This document shows positions 31,301 to 41,489 of a stretch of 64,000 nt of DNA, piece after piece. The position numbers were made by a program, and so were the translations under genes. Below the pieces are notes generated by a model. The model worked only from the letters and a program-made list of their open reading frames with translations, ran no database searches and had not been told where the DNA came from. Source of the stretch: Myrica gale (lineage: Eukaryota > Streptophyta > Magnoliopsida > Fagales > Myricaceae); the NCBI GenBank assembly GCA_963930655.1, contig OZ005602.1, positions 2,115,501-2,179,500 of the forward strand. The letters are read 5' to 3'. Each line of letters starts with the position of its first letter. Positions within the stretch are counted from its first letter, which is position 1.

Positions 31301-32393
31301 GAGGGACACCTTGACACTTCTTTACAATTTCTCTCCCGATTTCTATGATTCTTGCACTCTCCTCCTCTTCTCCGTTCTCAAATGCCATTTGCTTAAATAA
31401 GGACCATGATCCCTCCTCATCTAAACCATTTAAAGAATACGATACAACTGGGCGTGTAGTATTTGCAACCCTCTCACTGCGTGTGGTTACTAAAACTCTA
31501 CTGCCTCTTGCACCACACCTTAACACTTTCTCCAACTCATCCCACTTTCTACCGTCTTCCTCCCACACATCATCTAACACAAGGAAGTATTTCTTTTCCC
31601 CAATTACTTCTCGAAGCTTACTTATCAAATTATCCATTTCAGCTGCTTCTGGTATTTTTTTTGTTGCAGACTCTATCATTTTTTCGACGATTTTTTTAAC
31701 ATCAAAATCAAGGGAGACACACACCCACATTTTGACCTTAAAATCGTTTTGATCAATTCTGTTATCATTGAATAGGAGCTGAGCTAGTGTAGTCTTTCCA
31801 ACAATCGAAAGGATTGCAACATTATCTCTAAGGTTGGACTCCCTCATAAGGAAACCTATCAGTTTCTCCTTATCATCCTCCCTACCAAAGACTTCTTCCG
31901 CGAGTACAAAAGAATGAGAATAACGTTGCTCACTACTCAAGACTCCCTCAGTACGGATATCTAAGTTGAATTGCCTAAGATCAGCGGCAATGGCATCTAA
32001 TTTCTCCCTGATCGCCTTGATCTTATGAGCCATTTTAAGACCATAACAGAGCTGGTTCGATTTGGAAAAGAAGAGGCGTACCTTTTTCGCCTTCTTGTCC
32101 CTGGTCATCATTTCTCGGAGTAGAACTTCAGTGGAGAAATCATCCAGCAAGTCGTCCGCCTCATAAACGACATCCTCTAGCCTGACCAGCCAATTTCTAA
32201 CTTCATTGTTCCCAGCAGCCTGCTTCTCCTCTGCATCCAGAAGCACAGCTTGGATTGCTGAAACCGTGTTTTGGAGCTTTTGAAGTTCGCCTTTGAGACC
32301 CCAGAGCATTCCGAGCTCTTTGAGAACCGGGGAGCCCAAACTCCCAATGGCTCGCGCAGCAACGCTTCCAGCAATTGAGAAGGCTTCTGCCAT
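28317..32393 (-). CDS. NLR-3: CC-NB-LRR protein with a deleted P-loop
   Basis: This is a 1358-residue single-exon frame. The Rx-type CC domain (about 1-125) and the kinase-2 (KYFLVLDDVWEED), RNBS-B (GSRVLVTTRSERVA) and GLPL-type motifs are present. The Walker A region, however, reads SIVGKTTLAQ near residue 195-204 instead of SIVGIGGLGKTTLAQ. An in-frame 15-base deletion at about 31799 removed five residues, including the glycine-rich loop. The MHD motif is MHE (Glu codon at 30927-30929). The LRR region has four tandem modules of 75-78 residues. Family knowledge says loss of the P-loop abolishes nucleotide binding and usually signalling, so the protein is likely non-functional, or acts only as a P-loop-independent partner or decoy. 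The open frame elsewhere suggests a recent lesion. The promoter TATA is at 32489-32497. Confidence 0.88.
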   Translation of the reverse strand: MAEAFSIAGSVAARAIGSLGSPVLKELGMLWGLKGELQKLQNTVSAIQAVLLDAEEKQAAGNNEVRNWLVRLEDVVYEADDLLDDFSTEVLLREMMTRDKKAKKVRLFFSKSNQLCYGLKMAHKIKAIREKLDAIAADLRQFNLDIRTEGVLSSEQRYSHSFVLAEEVFGREDDKEKLIGFLMRESNLRDNVAILSIVGKTTLAQLLFNDNRIDQNDFKVKMWVCVSLDFDVKKIVEKMIESATKKIPEAAEMDNLISKLREVIGEKKYFLVLDDVWEEDGRKWDELEKVLRCGARGSRVLVTTRSERVANTTRPVVSYSLNGLDEEGSWSLFKQMAFENGEEEESARIIEIGREIVKKCQGVPLLIRTIGRLLYSRRSETEWSSFQKKELAEINEEKIVETLKLSYNCLPSHLKHCFAYCSIFPKDFVIKKSMLINLWIAQGFIKPTDQNQCLEDIAHDYFMELLWRSFFQEAQTDKFGDIGYCKMHEFMHDLAVKVSGSSFTTFDSENKLFDESKTRHVAIGDIDFLSAVPRLFSKASTMRTLFFHSKRGSSYLTKSTLKAIFSSLMRLRTLDLHNKELDVVPSSVSKLKHLRYLDLSRNPGIEKLPNSITRLQNLHTLRLSGCTDLEELPRDIKKLINLRHLEIDKCWSLTCMPRGLGQLTNLMTLSMFVVNSEGGVAGNYSGGLYELKGLNSLRGKLVIRGLVNGKDVASEYKAANLKDKQHLHTLELKWINIGEYVVDPETQLEGLRPHPNLKGLSLYKYGGVRLPDSSVWLPSNLVNLRISQCKNLKYLPPLSQLPSLNRLTLEHLYDFEYIEDSNMVSASFSTPIAYLPSLKAMGILSCPKLKGWCRRMDSLGTMRVTWMEDYPNLLPSFPLFSKLSIVDCPMLTSMPTFPHLEELDLKSASWKLLQQTMMRNVAALESRSAAIASPALVASSPTLSKFKSLTLDNIVDLRSLPEEGLQNLTSLKDFSISDCKILETLSRVIQHLTALQTLKLSGCDELIDLGKDDDSMQGQGLKSLRTLRFFSLPKLVSLPEKVLRNFTSLEDLLIYSCKRLETLSRGIQHLTTLQSLSLMHCDELDLGKDDDWMQGLKSLRTLKICRLPKLVSLPEKGLRNLTSLQDLSIFSCKRLETLSRGIQHLTALQTLELCCCDELDLGKDDVWMQGLKSLRTLIIGCLPKLVSLPEKGLRNLTSLQDLSIYDCKRLETLSRGIQHLTALQTLKLSSCDELDLVKDDDCMQWKEFTSLETLSICSLPKLVSLPSGLQYLTTLRAFEIRSWVSLTAIPDWIHKWTSLEEFTIWRCTSLTSLPEGMRQLTSLRKLNILDCPILFQRYERDKGKDWPKIARILDLSIF
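28630..29530 (-). repeat. Tandem LRR modules of NLR-3 (four units, 225-234 bp)
   Basis: The landmark TGTATACCGC or its variant recurs at 28741, 28966, 29191 and 29425, giving spacings of 225, 225 and 234 bases. Each unit encodes about 75-78 residues spanning several LRRs (NLTSLQDLSI, KRLETLSRGIQHLTALQTL, CDELDLGKDD). NLR-1 has three such units and NLR-5 four, so the count varies among paralogues. Confidence 0.9.
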
Positions 32394-32488
32394 TTCTTGA
32401 GTGTGAGAGATGGAAAGCTAAAGAGCACCGGTGAAGTAGTTCGAGAGTAGAAGTATATGTGAGCTGTAAAAGGTGAAGGACGGTTGGC

Positions 32489-32497
32489 CTATATAGG
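32489..32497 (-). promoter_or_regulatory. TATA box of NLR-3
   Basis: CTATATAGG within the palindrome GGCCTATATAGGCC lies about 96 bases upstream of the ATG. The identical palindrome lies at the same distance upstream of NLR-5, and an expanded version lies upstream of NLR-4. Confidence 0.6.
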
Positions 32498-32904
32498 CCC
32501 CTTCCACTTGTATGTTTCATTGGTGAACTCATATGCACGTCTTCCACGAAACTCGCCCTTAAAACCATTTTGAAATGAAATTGAGCAATACTCCAAAAAT
32601 TAGTAGACTAATTAAGCCAACTTTATGTTTATCATACGTGAGTCTTTGTTTAGTTGAGTAAACGAAGTGGGAGAGAAGATGTCAAGTGGTCTTATGGTTT
32701 CCTCTAATTAATGAATCATGTTTACGGTGATCGCAAAGAGTAGAGCAACAGCAGATTGTATAGTCAACTTTTATTTGCTGATTAGGGTCTCTGCTTTTTC
32801 ATCTTTTCCAGCCTACCAAACTTGACTAATTCCTACCCACATAACACGAAAAGATCGACCTAAACAAACAATGGCGAAATTGCTAATTATAAAGTAAATT
32901 TACC

Positions 32905-33055
32905 GTGAGTTGTCTAAGTGGTCAGGGCATACTTAAAAATTGTGTGATTAGGAGTACGATTCTGAGTTTGATTCTCTGAACGAGAGACTATCCAATATTA
33001 ATGGAACAGTAAAAGTCAAGTACTATGCACGTCCTTAAATACTCGCAACCTCGAG
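32905..33055 (+). repeat. Possible tRNA-derived SINE relic
   Basis: GAGTTGTCTAAGTGGTCAGGGC resembles a pol III box A, and GAGTTTGATTCTC about 50 bases on resembles box B. It does not fold into a credible tRNA. The second copy at 54930-55080 exists only because the whole flank is duplicated. Confidence 0.3.
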
Positions 33056-33500
33056 TCAAATTGCTATTTGTGATATTTGTAGTAATATACCGATTTTTGT
33101 CCATTTTCACCACGTTTTATTTTTTATAAAAGAAAAAATAAAACGAACTTGAGCATCTAGAGTGTGTTTGTGTTGTTCTTTCAATTTTGCTTGTAAGTAA
33201 CAAGTGTAGGCATTTTCACAACCAAATAAGATATTGCAATTTTAATTCATTAAACTCCCTCTATACCAGTGCTAGTGGGAGAAGTTTAAACTAGAAATCT
33301 CATACTTTATGCGAAAGATGGGATTGCTATCAACCTGAATAGGTGTTCTCAGAAAATCAAACACAGGACAGATTGCTATCAACCTGAATAGGTGTTCAGG
33401 CGCCCATCTAATTGCAGTCAACAATGCTTTGTTTTTGTTTTTATTTTTGTTTTTTTTACCGTTTTAAGAAAGTAAACTCCTAGCTTACAGAGTCAATGTC

Positions 33501-33614
33501 CGGAGTACATAAAGATTGAGCCTCCTATGAAACAAAGATGGTTTGTACATTAACCCAGAATTTAAAACTCAGAACTTTTGAGTTGTCCTAATCTCTACCT
33601 CTGTACAAAGAAAG
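33501..33614 (-). pseudogene. NF-YA 3' UTR fragment at an NLR junction
   Basis: About 112 bases (GGAGTACATAAAGATTGAGC to CTCTGTACAAAGAAAGAG) match 63350-63462 and, less closely, 59790-59935 and 45180-45297. On one side lies the NLR-3 upstream duplication and on the other the truncated LRR of NLR-4, so it marks a recombination junction. Confidence 0.8.
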
Positions 33615-36576
33615 AGGCGACAAGTGCAGGGGAGGCAATTGCTGCTGACCGGCTTTCTAGTGCTGCCACATTCGTCATCATTGTCTGTTGCAATGGCTTC
33701 CAGCTGGCACTATTCAGGTCCAACTTTTCAAGATGTGGAAATGTTGGCATGGAAGTCAACATTGGGCAACCGTCGATGGTTAATTCTGAAAGAAGAGGAA
33801 ATGATGGTTGATAGTCCTCCATCCATGGCTTCCAGCTGGCACTATTCAGGTCCAACTTTTCAAGATGTGGAAATGTTGGCATGGAAGTCAACATTGGGCA
33901 ACCGTCGATGGTTAATTCTGAAAGAAGAGGAAATGATGGTTGATAGTCCTCCATCCATGTCACCGTCATTGTTTCCAAGGAATCAATCCTCCTACTCCAA
34001 CGCTTCAATTTCGGACAGCTAGCTAATCCCATCTCCTTGAGGGATGGGAAGTATGCGATTGGTGTAGAAGAAGAAGATACCATGGTGCTATCTGATATAT
34101 ACTCCAAATCTTCCAACTGAGAAAGTTTAAGACTGTTAAGAGACGGCAATTGGCTCAATGGTGGCAAATATTTCAACTTTGTGCAGAAATTTAAACTCAG
34201 GCTAACAAGATTTGTGAGTGACAAAAGCCAATTATTTGGGAACCTCACGCCCCCATATTTCCTCAAAGAGAGATCTTTAAGATTCGGGTGAGGTTCCATG
34301 CCTTTCAATTGCGTTTCATCGTCAACGACATTTTCACCAAAGTCGAGTGTCCACGCTAGCACCAAGGTATGAAGATGTTGTTTATCCTTTAAATTGGCAG
34401 CCTTATACTCTGATGCAACTTCTTTCCCGTGAACCAATCCACTGATCTCTAACTTCCCTCTCAAGCTATTTAGCCCCTTTAATTCATCTAAACCAGCACT
34501 GTTACCCGCCACAGCACTGTTGCCCCAATCCACGTGGCATATATTTCAAACTCCAGCATTCCTCAATCTCGAGATGCCTGAGATTGATTAATTTTTTAAT
34601 ATCTCTTGGCAATTCTTCAAGGCGCCTACAAAATGAGAGTCTCAGCGTGTGCAGATTTTGCAAGCTCGTTATCGAATTGGGCAACTTTTCGATCCTTATA
34701 TTTCCAGAAAAATCAAGATTCCGTAAATGTTTCAATTTAGAGACAGAACTAGGCACATCACCACTTTCACTACCCAGTCTAGTCAGTATTCCACCCGGTC
34801 TAGGCAGTATTCTACTGTGTAGATCCAACGTGCGCAATAGCTTCAGATTTGAAAAAATTGCATTCAAAGTTGACTTAGTCCAAGATGAATATCCACTTTC
34901 AGAATGGACAAGTACTGTTCGCATCGTACAAGCTTTGGAAAATAACGTGGGAACTGCACTGAGAGAATCAAAGCCCCTTATTGCTACGTGAGGAGTTTTA
35001 CTCTCATCAAGCAATTTATTTTTAGGATCAAATGTGGTGACAGACAATCCTGACACTTTGACGGCAAGATCGTGCATAAAGTCATGCATTTTGCAATTAT
35101 CAATGTCACCAAACTCATCCGTTTGGGCCTCTTGGAAGAATGATCTCCAAAGTAATTCTATAAAATAATCGTGAGCAATATCTTCTAAGCACTGATTTTG
35201 ATCCGGTTACTTGATAAAGCCTTGTGCTATCCACATATTAATGAGCATTGATTTTTTAATAACGAAATCCTTTGGAAATATGCTACAATAAGCAAAGCAA
35301 TGCTTCAAATGTGATGGAAGAAAATTGTAGCTCAGCTTAAGAGTTTCTACTATCTCCATCTCGTTTATTTTTGCAAGTTCCTTTTTCTCGAAGGAAGACC
35401 ACTCTGTTTCTGAACGTCTAGAATGCAATAACCTTCCAATGGTCCTAATTGAAAGAGGGACACCTTGACACTTCTTTACAATTTTTCTTCCGATTTCTAT
35501 GATTGTTGGACTCTCCGGCTCTTCTCCGTTCTCAAATGCCATTTGCTTAAATAAGAACCATGATCCCTCCTCATCTAAACCCTTTAAAGAATATGATACA
35601 ACTAGGCGTGTAGTATTTGCAACCGGCTCACTGCGTGTGGTTACTAAAACTCTACTGCCTCTTGCACCACACCTCAACACTTTTTCCAACTCATCCCACT
35701 TTTGACAATCTTCCTCCCACACATCATCTAACACAAGGAAGTATTTCTTTCCCTCAATTACTTCTCGAAGCTCAGTTATCAAAGTATCCAATTCAGCTGC
35801 TTTTGGTTTTTCTTTAGTTGCAGACTATGATTTTTTCGACGATTTTTTTAACATCAAAATCAAGGGAGACACACACCCACATTTTGACCTCAAAATTGTT
35901 TTGAATTCTGTTATCATTGAATAGGAGCTGAGCTAGTGTAGTCTTTCCTATTCCTCCGATGCCAACAATCGAAAGGATTGCAACATTATCTCTAAAGTTG
36001 GACTCCCTCAGAAGGAGACCTATCAGTTTCTCCTTATCATCCTCCCTACCAAAGACTTCTTTCGCGAGGACAAAAGAATGAGAATAACGTTGCTCACTAC
36101 TCGAGACTTCTATCTTTTTTCCCTCAGTACGGATCTCTAAGCTGAATTGCCTATCATCCTTAATGGCACCTAATTTCTCCCTGATCGCCTTGATCTTATG
36201 AGCCATTTTAAGACCATAATAGAGCTGGTTCGATTTGGAAAAGAAGACGCGCGCGTACCTTTATTGCCTTCTTGTCCCGGGTCATCATTTCTCGGAGTAG
36301 ACCTTCAGTATTGAAATCATCCAGCAAGTCGTCCGCCTCATAAACGACATGCTCTAGCCTCGCCAGCCAACGCTTAACTGCATCATTCCCAGCAGCCTGC
36401 TTCTCCTCTGCGTCCAGAAGCACAGCTTGGATTGCTGAAACCGTGTCCTGGAGCTTCTCGAGCTCATCTTTGACACCCCAGAGCAGTCCGAGCTCTTTGA
36501 AAACCGGGGAGCTCAAACTCCAAATGGCTTTCCCAGCAACGCTCCCAGCAATTGAGAAGAGAACGGCTTCTGCCAT
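33615..36576 (-). pseudogene. NLR-4: CC-NB-LRR pseudogene
   Basis: The locus is colinear with NLR-1 but broken. From the 5' end: a CC domain from ATG 36576; a 4-base insertion (CGCG-rich) near 36250 shifting the frame; an intact P-loop GIGGIGKTT; a 2-base loss near 35827; a TAA stop at 35207-35209 in the IKPTDQNQ segment; intact MHD at 35089; and a loss of about 45 bases near 34517 joining LGQ to CCGG. Finally, the LRR is truncated at 33614, where it runs into NF-YA 3' sequence. The C-terminal modules are missing. There is also a 132-base in-frame tandem duplication (33693-33956). With this many lesions it cannot make a full NLR. Confidence 0.92.
33693..33956 (-). repeat. 132-bp tandem duplication within NLR-4
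   Basis: Two adjacent, essentially identical 132-base units begin ATGGCTTCCAGCTGGCAC at 33693 and 33825. In the residual frame each encodes the same 44 residues (SFPLLSELTIDGCPM ... LNSASWKP). The identity suggests a very recent event. Confidence 0.92.
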
Positions 36577-37362
36577 TTTTTGAGTGTGAGAGAAGGAAAG
36601 CTAGGAAGCACCGGTGAAGTAGTTTGAGAGTAGAAGGAAGATATGTAAGCAGAGCTGTGAATGGGAAGGACGAGGGTTGGCCTATATTTATAGGCCCTTT
36701 CCACTTGCATGCAAGGCACGGAACATGAGAAAGGTATTGCGTGTATGTTTCATTGATGAACTCTGCGTTAGTTGTCTATGAGTATACTAAACTTTTCTCC
36801 CAAAAGAAATGTGTTTTCCGATATATTCAACCTGCTTAATAAAACGACCATTAAGAAGTCATGACGGTTGAAATCCTTTTCTTTAATCTTAATTTTGATT
36901 GAAAGCACTTTGATATTGTTAGTTTTGTCATCTACTGGAATTTGATTTTACTGCTCTTTTAATTTTGACTAATTAAAGCTAATTCTTGCATTTGAATGTT
37001 TTTACTTTCTTTATTTATCTTTTATTTTCTTTTTCTTTTTTTCTCTCTCTTATGTTGTACATAATTTTCTTTTTCTTTTTCTTTTTCTCGCATGATAAAT
37101 TGTTCTTACAATTCGTTGGAAAGGCTTCCTTTTCTCTTCTACAAGGTTGTATACACAGGAGTAGGCCCATAGATTTTTTGCAAAATGCTAAAAATTGTGC
37201 CAGCTGTTGTTTACTAAAATTTTGATAACATTTTTTCAATTCAAAAATTTTTAATGTGTAAATATAATTAACTCAAAATTTTAATTAAATAAAAAAATTT
37301 AAAATAAAACTTTCTTAAGGATTCCCTCCTATCCACGTTGTAACTCCTATTCTTAAAAGTAA
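36577..37362. other. 5' flank of NLR-4 and spacer
   Basis: The first 200 bases parallel the 5' flank of NLR-1. A TATA-like CTATATTTATAGG is at 36682-36694. Bases 37060-37240 are the second copy of the dispersed repeat seen at 14100-14330. The rest is AT-rich with no gene. Confidence 0.5.
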
Positions 37363-37738
37363 GGAGAAAATACACTTTCCACCCACAAACTACCATAGGT
37401 TTTACACTTTGCATCCTAAACTACCAATTTTGATACATTGCACCCTAAACTGCCCACTTTGACACATTGCATCATTCAACTACTAATATTAAACAATTTG
37501 CACCCTTCATTTGACAATAATACCCTTAATAAATTAATGAATTGACAACAATATCTTTAATATATGCAAAATGGGTCAAGGGTATTATCGTCATTTTAAT
37601 CTACAAATTTGACATAGGGTGCAAAGTGTCAAAATTGGTAGTTAGAGGGTGCAATGTATCAAAATTGGTAGTTTAGGGTGCAAAGTGTAAAATCTATGGT
37701 AGTTTATGGGTGAAAAATATATTTTACCCTAAAAGTAA
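37354..37738. mobile_element. MULE-type MITE with 9-bp TSD
   Basis: The element 37363-37729 (367 bp) is flanked by TAAAAGTAA at 37354-37362 and 37730-37738. The ends are inverted: CACCCACAAACTACCATAG on the left against the complement of CTATGGTAGTTTATGGGTG on the right. Further inverted arms (ACTACCAATTTTGATACATTGCACC) make most of it a long hairpin. It has no coding capacity. The internal words resemble those in the MITE at 17107-17467, so the two may be related. Confidence 0.85.
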
Positions 37739-37946
37739 TTAAGTAACCCAACAGCACACAGTCATAGACTCACATACACGCAAGCCATTCAAGGAGCGTC
37801 CAAAACTAACAGATGGGAAGGGTTACCCGAGGGACCGTAAACGTTAAATCCTTGGTCTCTATATATGTTGGATGGCTGAAGTCAGGCAATTGCGTGTATG
37901 CTTCATTGACATTTTCTTTTGTTGTGGGTGGCGAATCACGAGACGT

Positions 37947-38311
37947 CGTCTGGACCAACTCATAAGCCTTTGGTTAAACAAATAAAGGGAGTGGGTGGTT
38001 CGAAAAAATAAATAAATAAGCCCTAATCGAATGGTTCTGTTTTTTTGTAGCATCTAATGGTTCTTCTTTAATTATTAGTCATTGACTTATAAATGGACGA
38101 GAGCCAATCTGGTAGGGATCAGATAAGGTTGATCAATACTTGCCTCGGCAAACGGCTAGATAAAGCAAATTTGAAAGACGTATGATTTTGCTGTGCTTAT
38201 ATCTATAATTGATATATTTAATCAATTTTGAACAAATTTTATTGAAATTCTTGCACATTTTGCGAGTACAACACATGCGTTAGAATATCCTTCATGCGTG
38301 GACTGTTTCCA
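37947..38311 (+). repeat. Direct repeat pair, copy 1 (partner 39948-40327)
   Basis: Both copies run from CGTCTGG(A/G)CCAACTCATAAGCC through AAATAAAGGGAGTGGGTGG, CAAACGGCTAGATAAAGC and TAGAATATCCTTC to GACT(G/A)TTTCCA. They lie about 2 kb apart, and moderate divergence indicates an older duplication. No coding content is evident. Confidence 0.8.
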
Positions 38312-39947
38312 ATGATTGTGTGGTTTTTTTGATATTATAACACAATAGTTAACTCTCGTTAACCCAATATTTAGAATATAGTCATTTATGACGTTTTATG
38401 AGATTTTGTGTGCCTCCATTTCATATCTTAATACCACGCGGCTCAAGACCCTAAACGTCATAATAATCTATAACTATTTGCAGTGTTTTTGTTGAAAAGC
38501 ATCGGAATTATAAGGGTATTTTAATACCACTGTTTTTTTCTACAAACGCCACTATGGATCTCCCTAAAGTTACGATTTTCTCAAAACGCAGCAAAAACCT
38601 ATACCCTTTTGCAGCGATCAGGATACTAATATGCCTTCACCTAAGCCATTGAAATCTCATCATGTGGAGGAGTACTAATATTTATTTTAAAAAAAATTCA
38701 ATTAATTTTTTACCGACTTTAATACTTTTTTACAAATTTTAACATCATTTTTTAATTAATTCCAACAAAATCTACACTACTTACAACAACAACAAAATAC
38801 ACCAGAAATTTTTTTACTCATCCAAACACAGCCTAGAATTATACAAAATTTAAATCCAATAGTCGATTCACCTTATTCTATACAACAAAAGAAATTCAAA
38901 AAGAAAAAAAAAAAAGAGAGGAGGAAATAGCCAATTGCATGCTAAGGAATTGAAAACTTGGACAGGCAACTACTAATATTCCCATTAAAATAAATTCAAA
39001 AGAACTAGACATCCTTTTAATCGCTATCCTATTATTTTGAATCACTCCCATTAAAAGAAAATGTCATCTGTCTCTTTTACGAGAAAATCCTCATTCTCTG
39101 TATATATGGTATCGAACAAACTTCAAGACAATTGATGGCAAATTAAGTTCTTAGGATGCAATACCAGTGGAATGAATGATAATATTTTGACGTAGGTAGA
39201 TTAAGATATATTATACTAATTAACACCTTATAAATACTAAATTTTTTTTATTTAGAATAGCTATATTAAATAGAAATTGTCTTTATTTCGATGCTGTGTG
39301 AACCAGTTTAAGTCCATGGCCACGTGACTTGTGCTACCGTCAAGCATCAGCAGCGTCGTAACCGCTACCGAGCCTCGGCCCACACGTTTAGCGAGGCTCT
39401 CCATGTGAGCCACTGATATCTTCAAAAAGAGTCGAATAATGCCGCTTCGAAAAAAAAAAAGAATAATGCCATGTGACCTTTTTTGTCATTAGAGCTCCTG
39501 CCATTGTTATCATTTTTTCTCGTCTCCTTTTAAGTCTTTTTTTTCTGCTATCGTTTTTTTACATTGGAAAGTGTCATATAGTATTTTTAGCTACCCTTTC
39601 CCACAATAACCAAACAATTTCATGGAATATTCTTCTTGGACTGGACATATTAAATTACCTCCCGTTTCTACGTACCAGTTCAAGCAAAGAAATAGCTTAT
39701 CTTTTTGTTTCTCAACATTGCACGGCTGGCATGCATCAATGAGCTGTACTTCGAATTAGGTATGACTAATTTGCTTAAGATTCCTTCTTCATTGATATTA
39801 TTTTTCTATCATAATATAGATATATATGTAGATTACAGTATATATATGTTGGTTGAAGTTGCAACACCATAGGTGGGGGACACCAAATAAAAAAGATGTC
39901 GAAAGTCAGACGTGCATGATATAGAACTCCTACAGGTCACAGTCGAT

Positions 39948-40327
39948 CGTCTGGGCCAACTCATAAGCCTTTGGACGTTAAACAAATAAAGGGAGTGGGT
40001 GGCTCGAAAAAATAACTAAAAAAACCTAATCATATGGTTTTTTTTAAAGCATCTAATGGTCTTCTTCAATTATTAGTCATTGATTATAAATCTACGAGAA
40101 CCAATATGGTAGTGCTGGGTCAGATAAGGTTGAATCAATACTTGCCTAGACAAACGGCTAGATAAAGCAAATTTCAAATTAAGACGTATGATTTTGCCGT
40201 GCTTATATATATAATTGATTTATTTAATCAATTTTAATATCAGTTCTAAGCAAATTTTATTGAAATTCCTGTGCATCTAGCAAGTACAGCACGTGTTAGA
40301 ATATCCTTCGTGCGTGGACTATTTCCA
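39948..40327 (+). repeat. Direct repeat pair, copy 2
   Basis: Partner of 37947-38311; see the shared landmarks there. Small insertions relative to copy 1 include an extra AATATCAG near 40225. Confidence 0.8.
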
Positions 40328-41189
40328 GATTAGAGCTGTGATGGATCGATGCCACCTACTCTGTGTGACCGAAAAAGTACTCTCACTTAACAAAGAAGTG
40401 GAGTTACATTTAATTCTGACAAGTCTTAATGCTTCTGTTTAGTCGAAGAAAACAAAGCCGAACTACTTAATTTTTTTTTTCTATGCAAGCAAAACTATTT
40501 ACTAGTTATGGGGATAACACTTAAGAAAATGAATTGGACAGTACAAGTGGCAAAGAATTTTCGTATAAATTAAGAAAATCAAGTACTTAATTACGATTTT
40601 ACGAGATATCTCATCCATTTGTTCATGTTTTTTGTGGGTATTATTTCATTATTAATTTGACTAACTAATTCGACTTGGGACGGTCAATATGACTCATTAA
40701 TGTAGTAGTAGAATTAAAGTCATTAATTAGGACCTATTAGAATTTTACTATTATGATTCTAACTCAACTCGTTTCATCGGGCTCGGTTAGAATTCTAAGA
40801 TTAAGTTCTTGTTCAAGACATAGTAATTTTACCAACTAACGTAAGCATTTCTAATTTCTAAGATGTTGTAACAAATAGTTCACATTCAAATTATAATTTA
40901 TGCTTCAAATTATGTTAGAAAAGAATGAATTTTGAAACGTTTGGCTATGTGCGAGACACCAAAGGAAAAGACAGAGCAAACCTTGAAAATGCTATCCTAA
41001 AAACCACCTTAATTATGAATCAAATAATCTTCTAGTCAACAAACAAATATAGTAAAGAATTTAGTATCAAAGGCGAATCATTCACTTTGTTGTTGTCGTC
41101 GTCCTTAGGTACTGTATAAAAGTTCAAACTCTAGAGAGGTAACCATATCAGTCCGGCTCCGGTCATAAAGTGGGGAGATGACTGAGGCT

Positions 41190-41380
41190 GTGTTTGAGAA
41201 GTAAAATTGTAGGTTGTTAAAATTTTAGGTATTCGGGTTGATGAAAAAGTGAAGAGAGAGGTAATTTTTTTATATTTTTTATAGTGAAAAGTAATGATTT
41301 AATGAGGAGAAAGAAATTATATTGTAATTTTTTATTGTGTTAAAATTTTAAGATGGGTAAAATTTTAGTGTGCAAAGGAG
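41190..41380 (+). repeat. MITE-like repeat, family 1
   Basis: It contains AAAATTGTAGGTTGTTAAAA, GATGAAAAAGTGAAGAGAGAG, a GTGAAAAGTAATGATTTAATG core and ATTGTAATTTTTTATTGTGTTAAAATTTTA, and matches the reverse complement of each unit at 3050-3350. The inner core is the most conserved part across all copies. Confidence 0.55.
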
Positions 41381-41489
41381 AGGAATAAAACGTTTATCAT
41401 GGTGAGAGCTGTGATGGATCTATGCCACCTACTTTGCGAAGATTTAATTCTCACCGCAAGTATTAATGCTTCTGTTTAGTCGATTCCAC

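Larger units (their letters stand above)
32394..33500. repeat. Segmental duplication, 5' flank of NLR-3 (copy of 54417-55528)
   Basis: This stretch is nearly identical to the NLR-5 5' flank, with only a handful of differences by eye; most are single bases or poly-T length. Homology continues into the coding region. It ends sharply at AATGTCCG, after which this copy switches to an NF-YA 3' fragment while the other continues differently. Confidence 0.9.
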
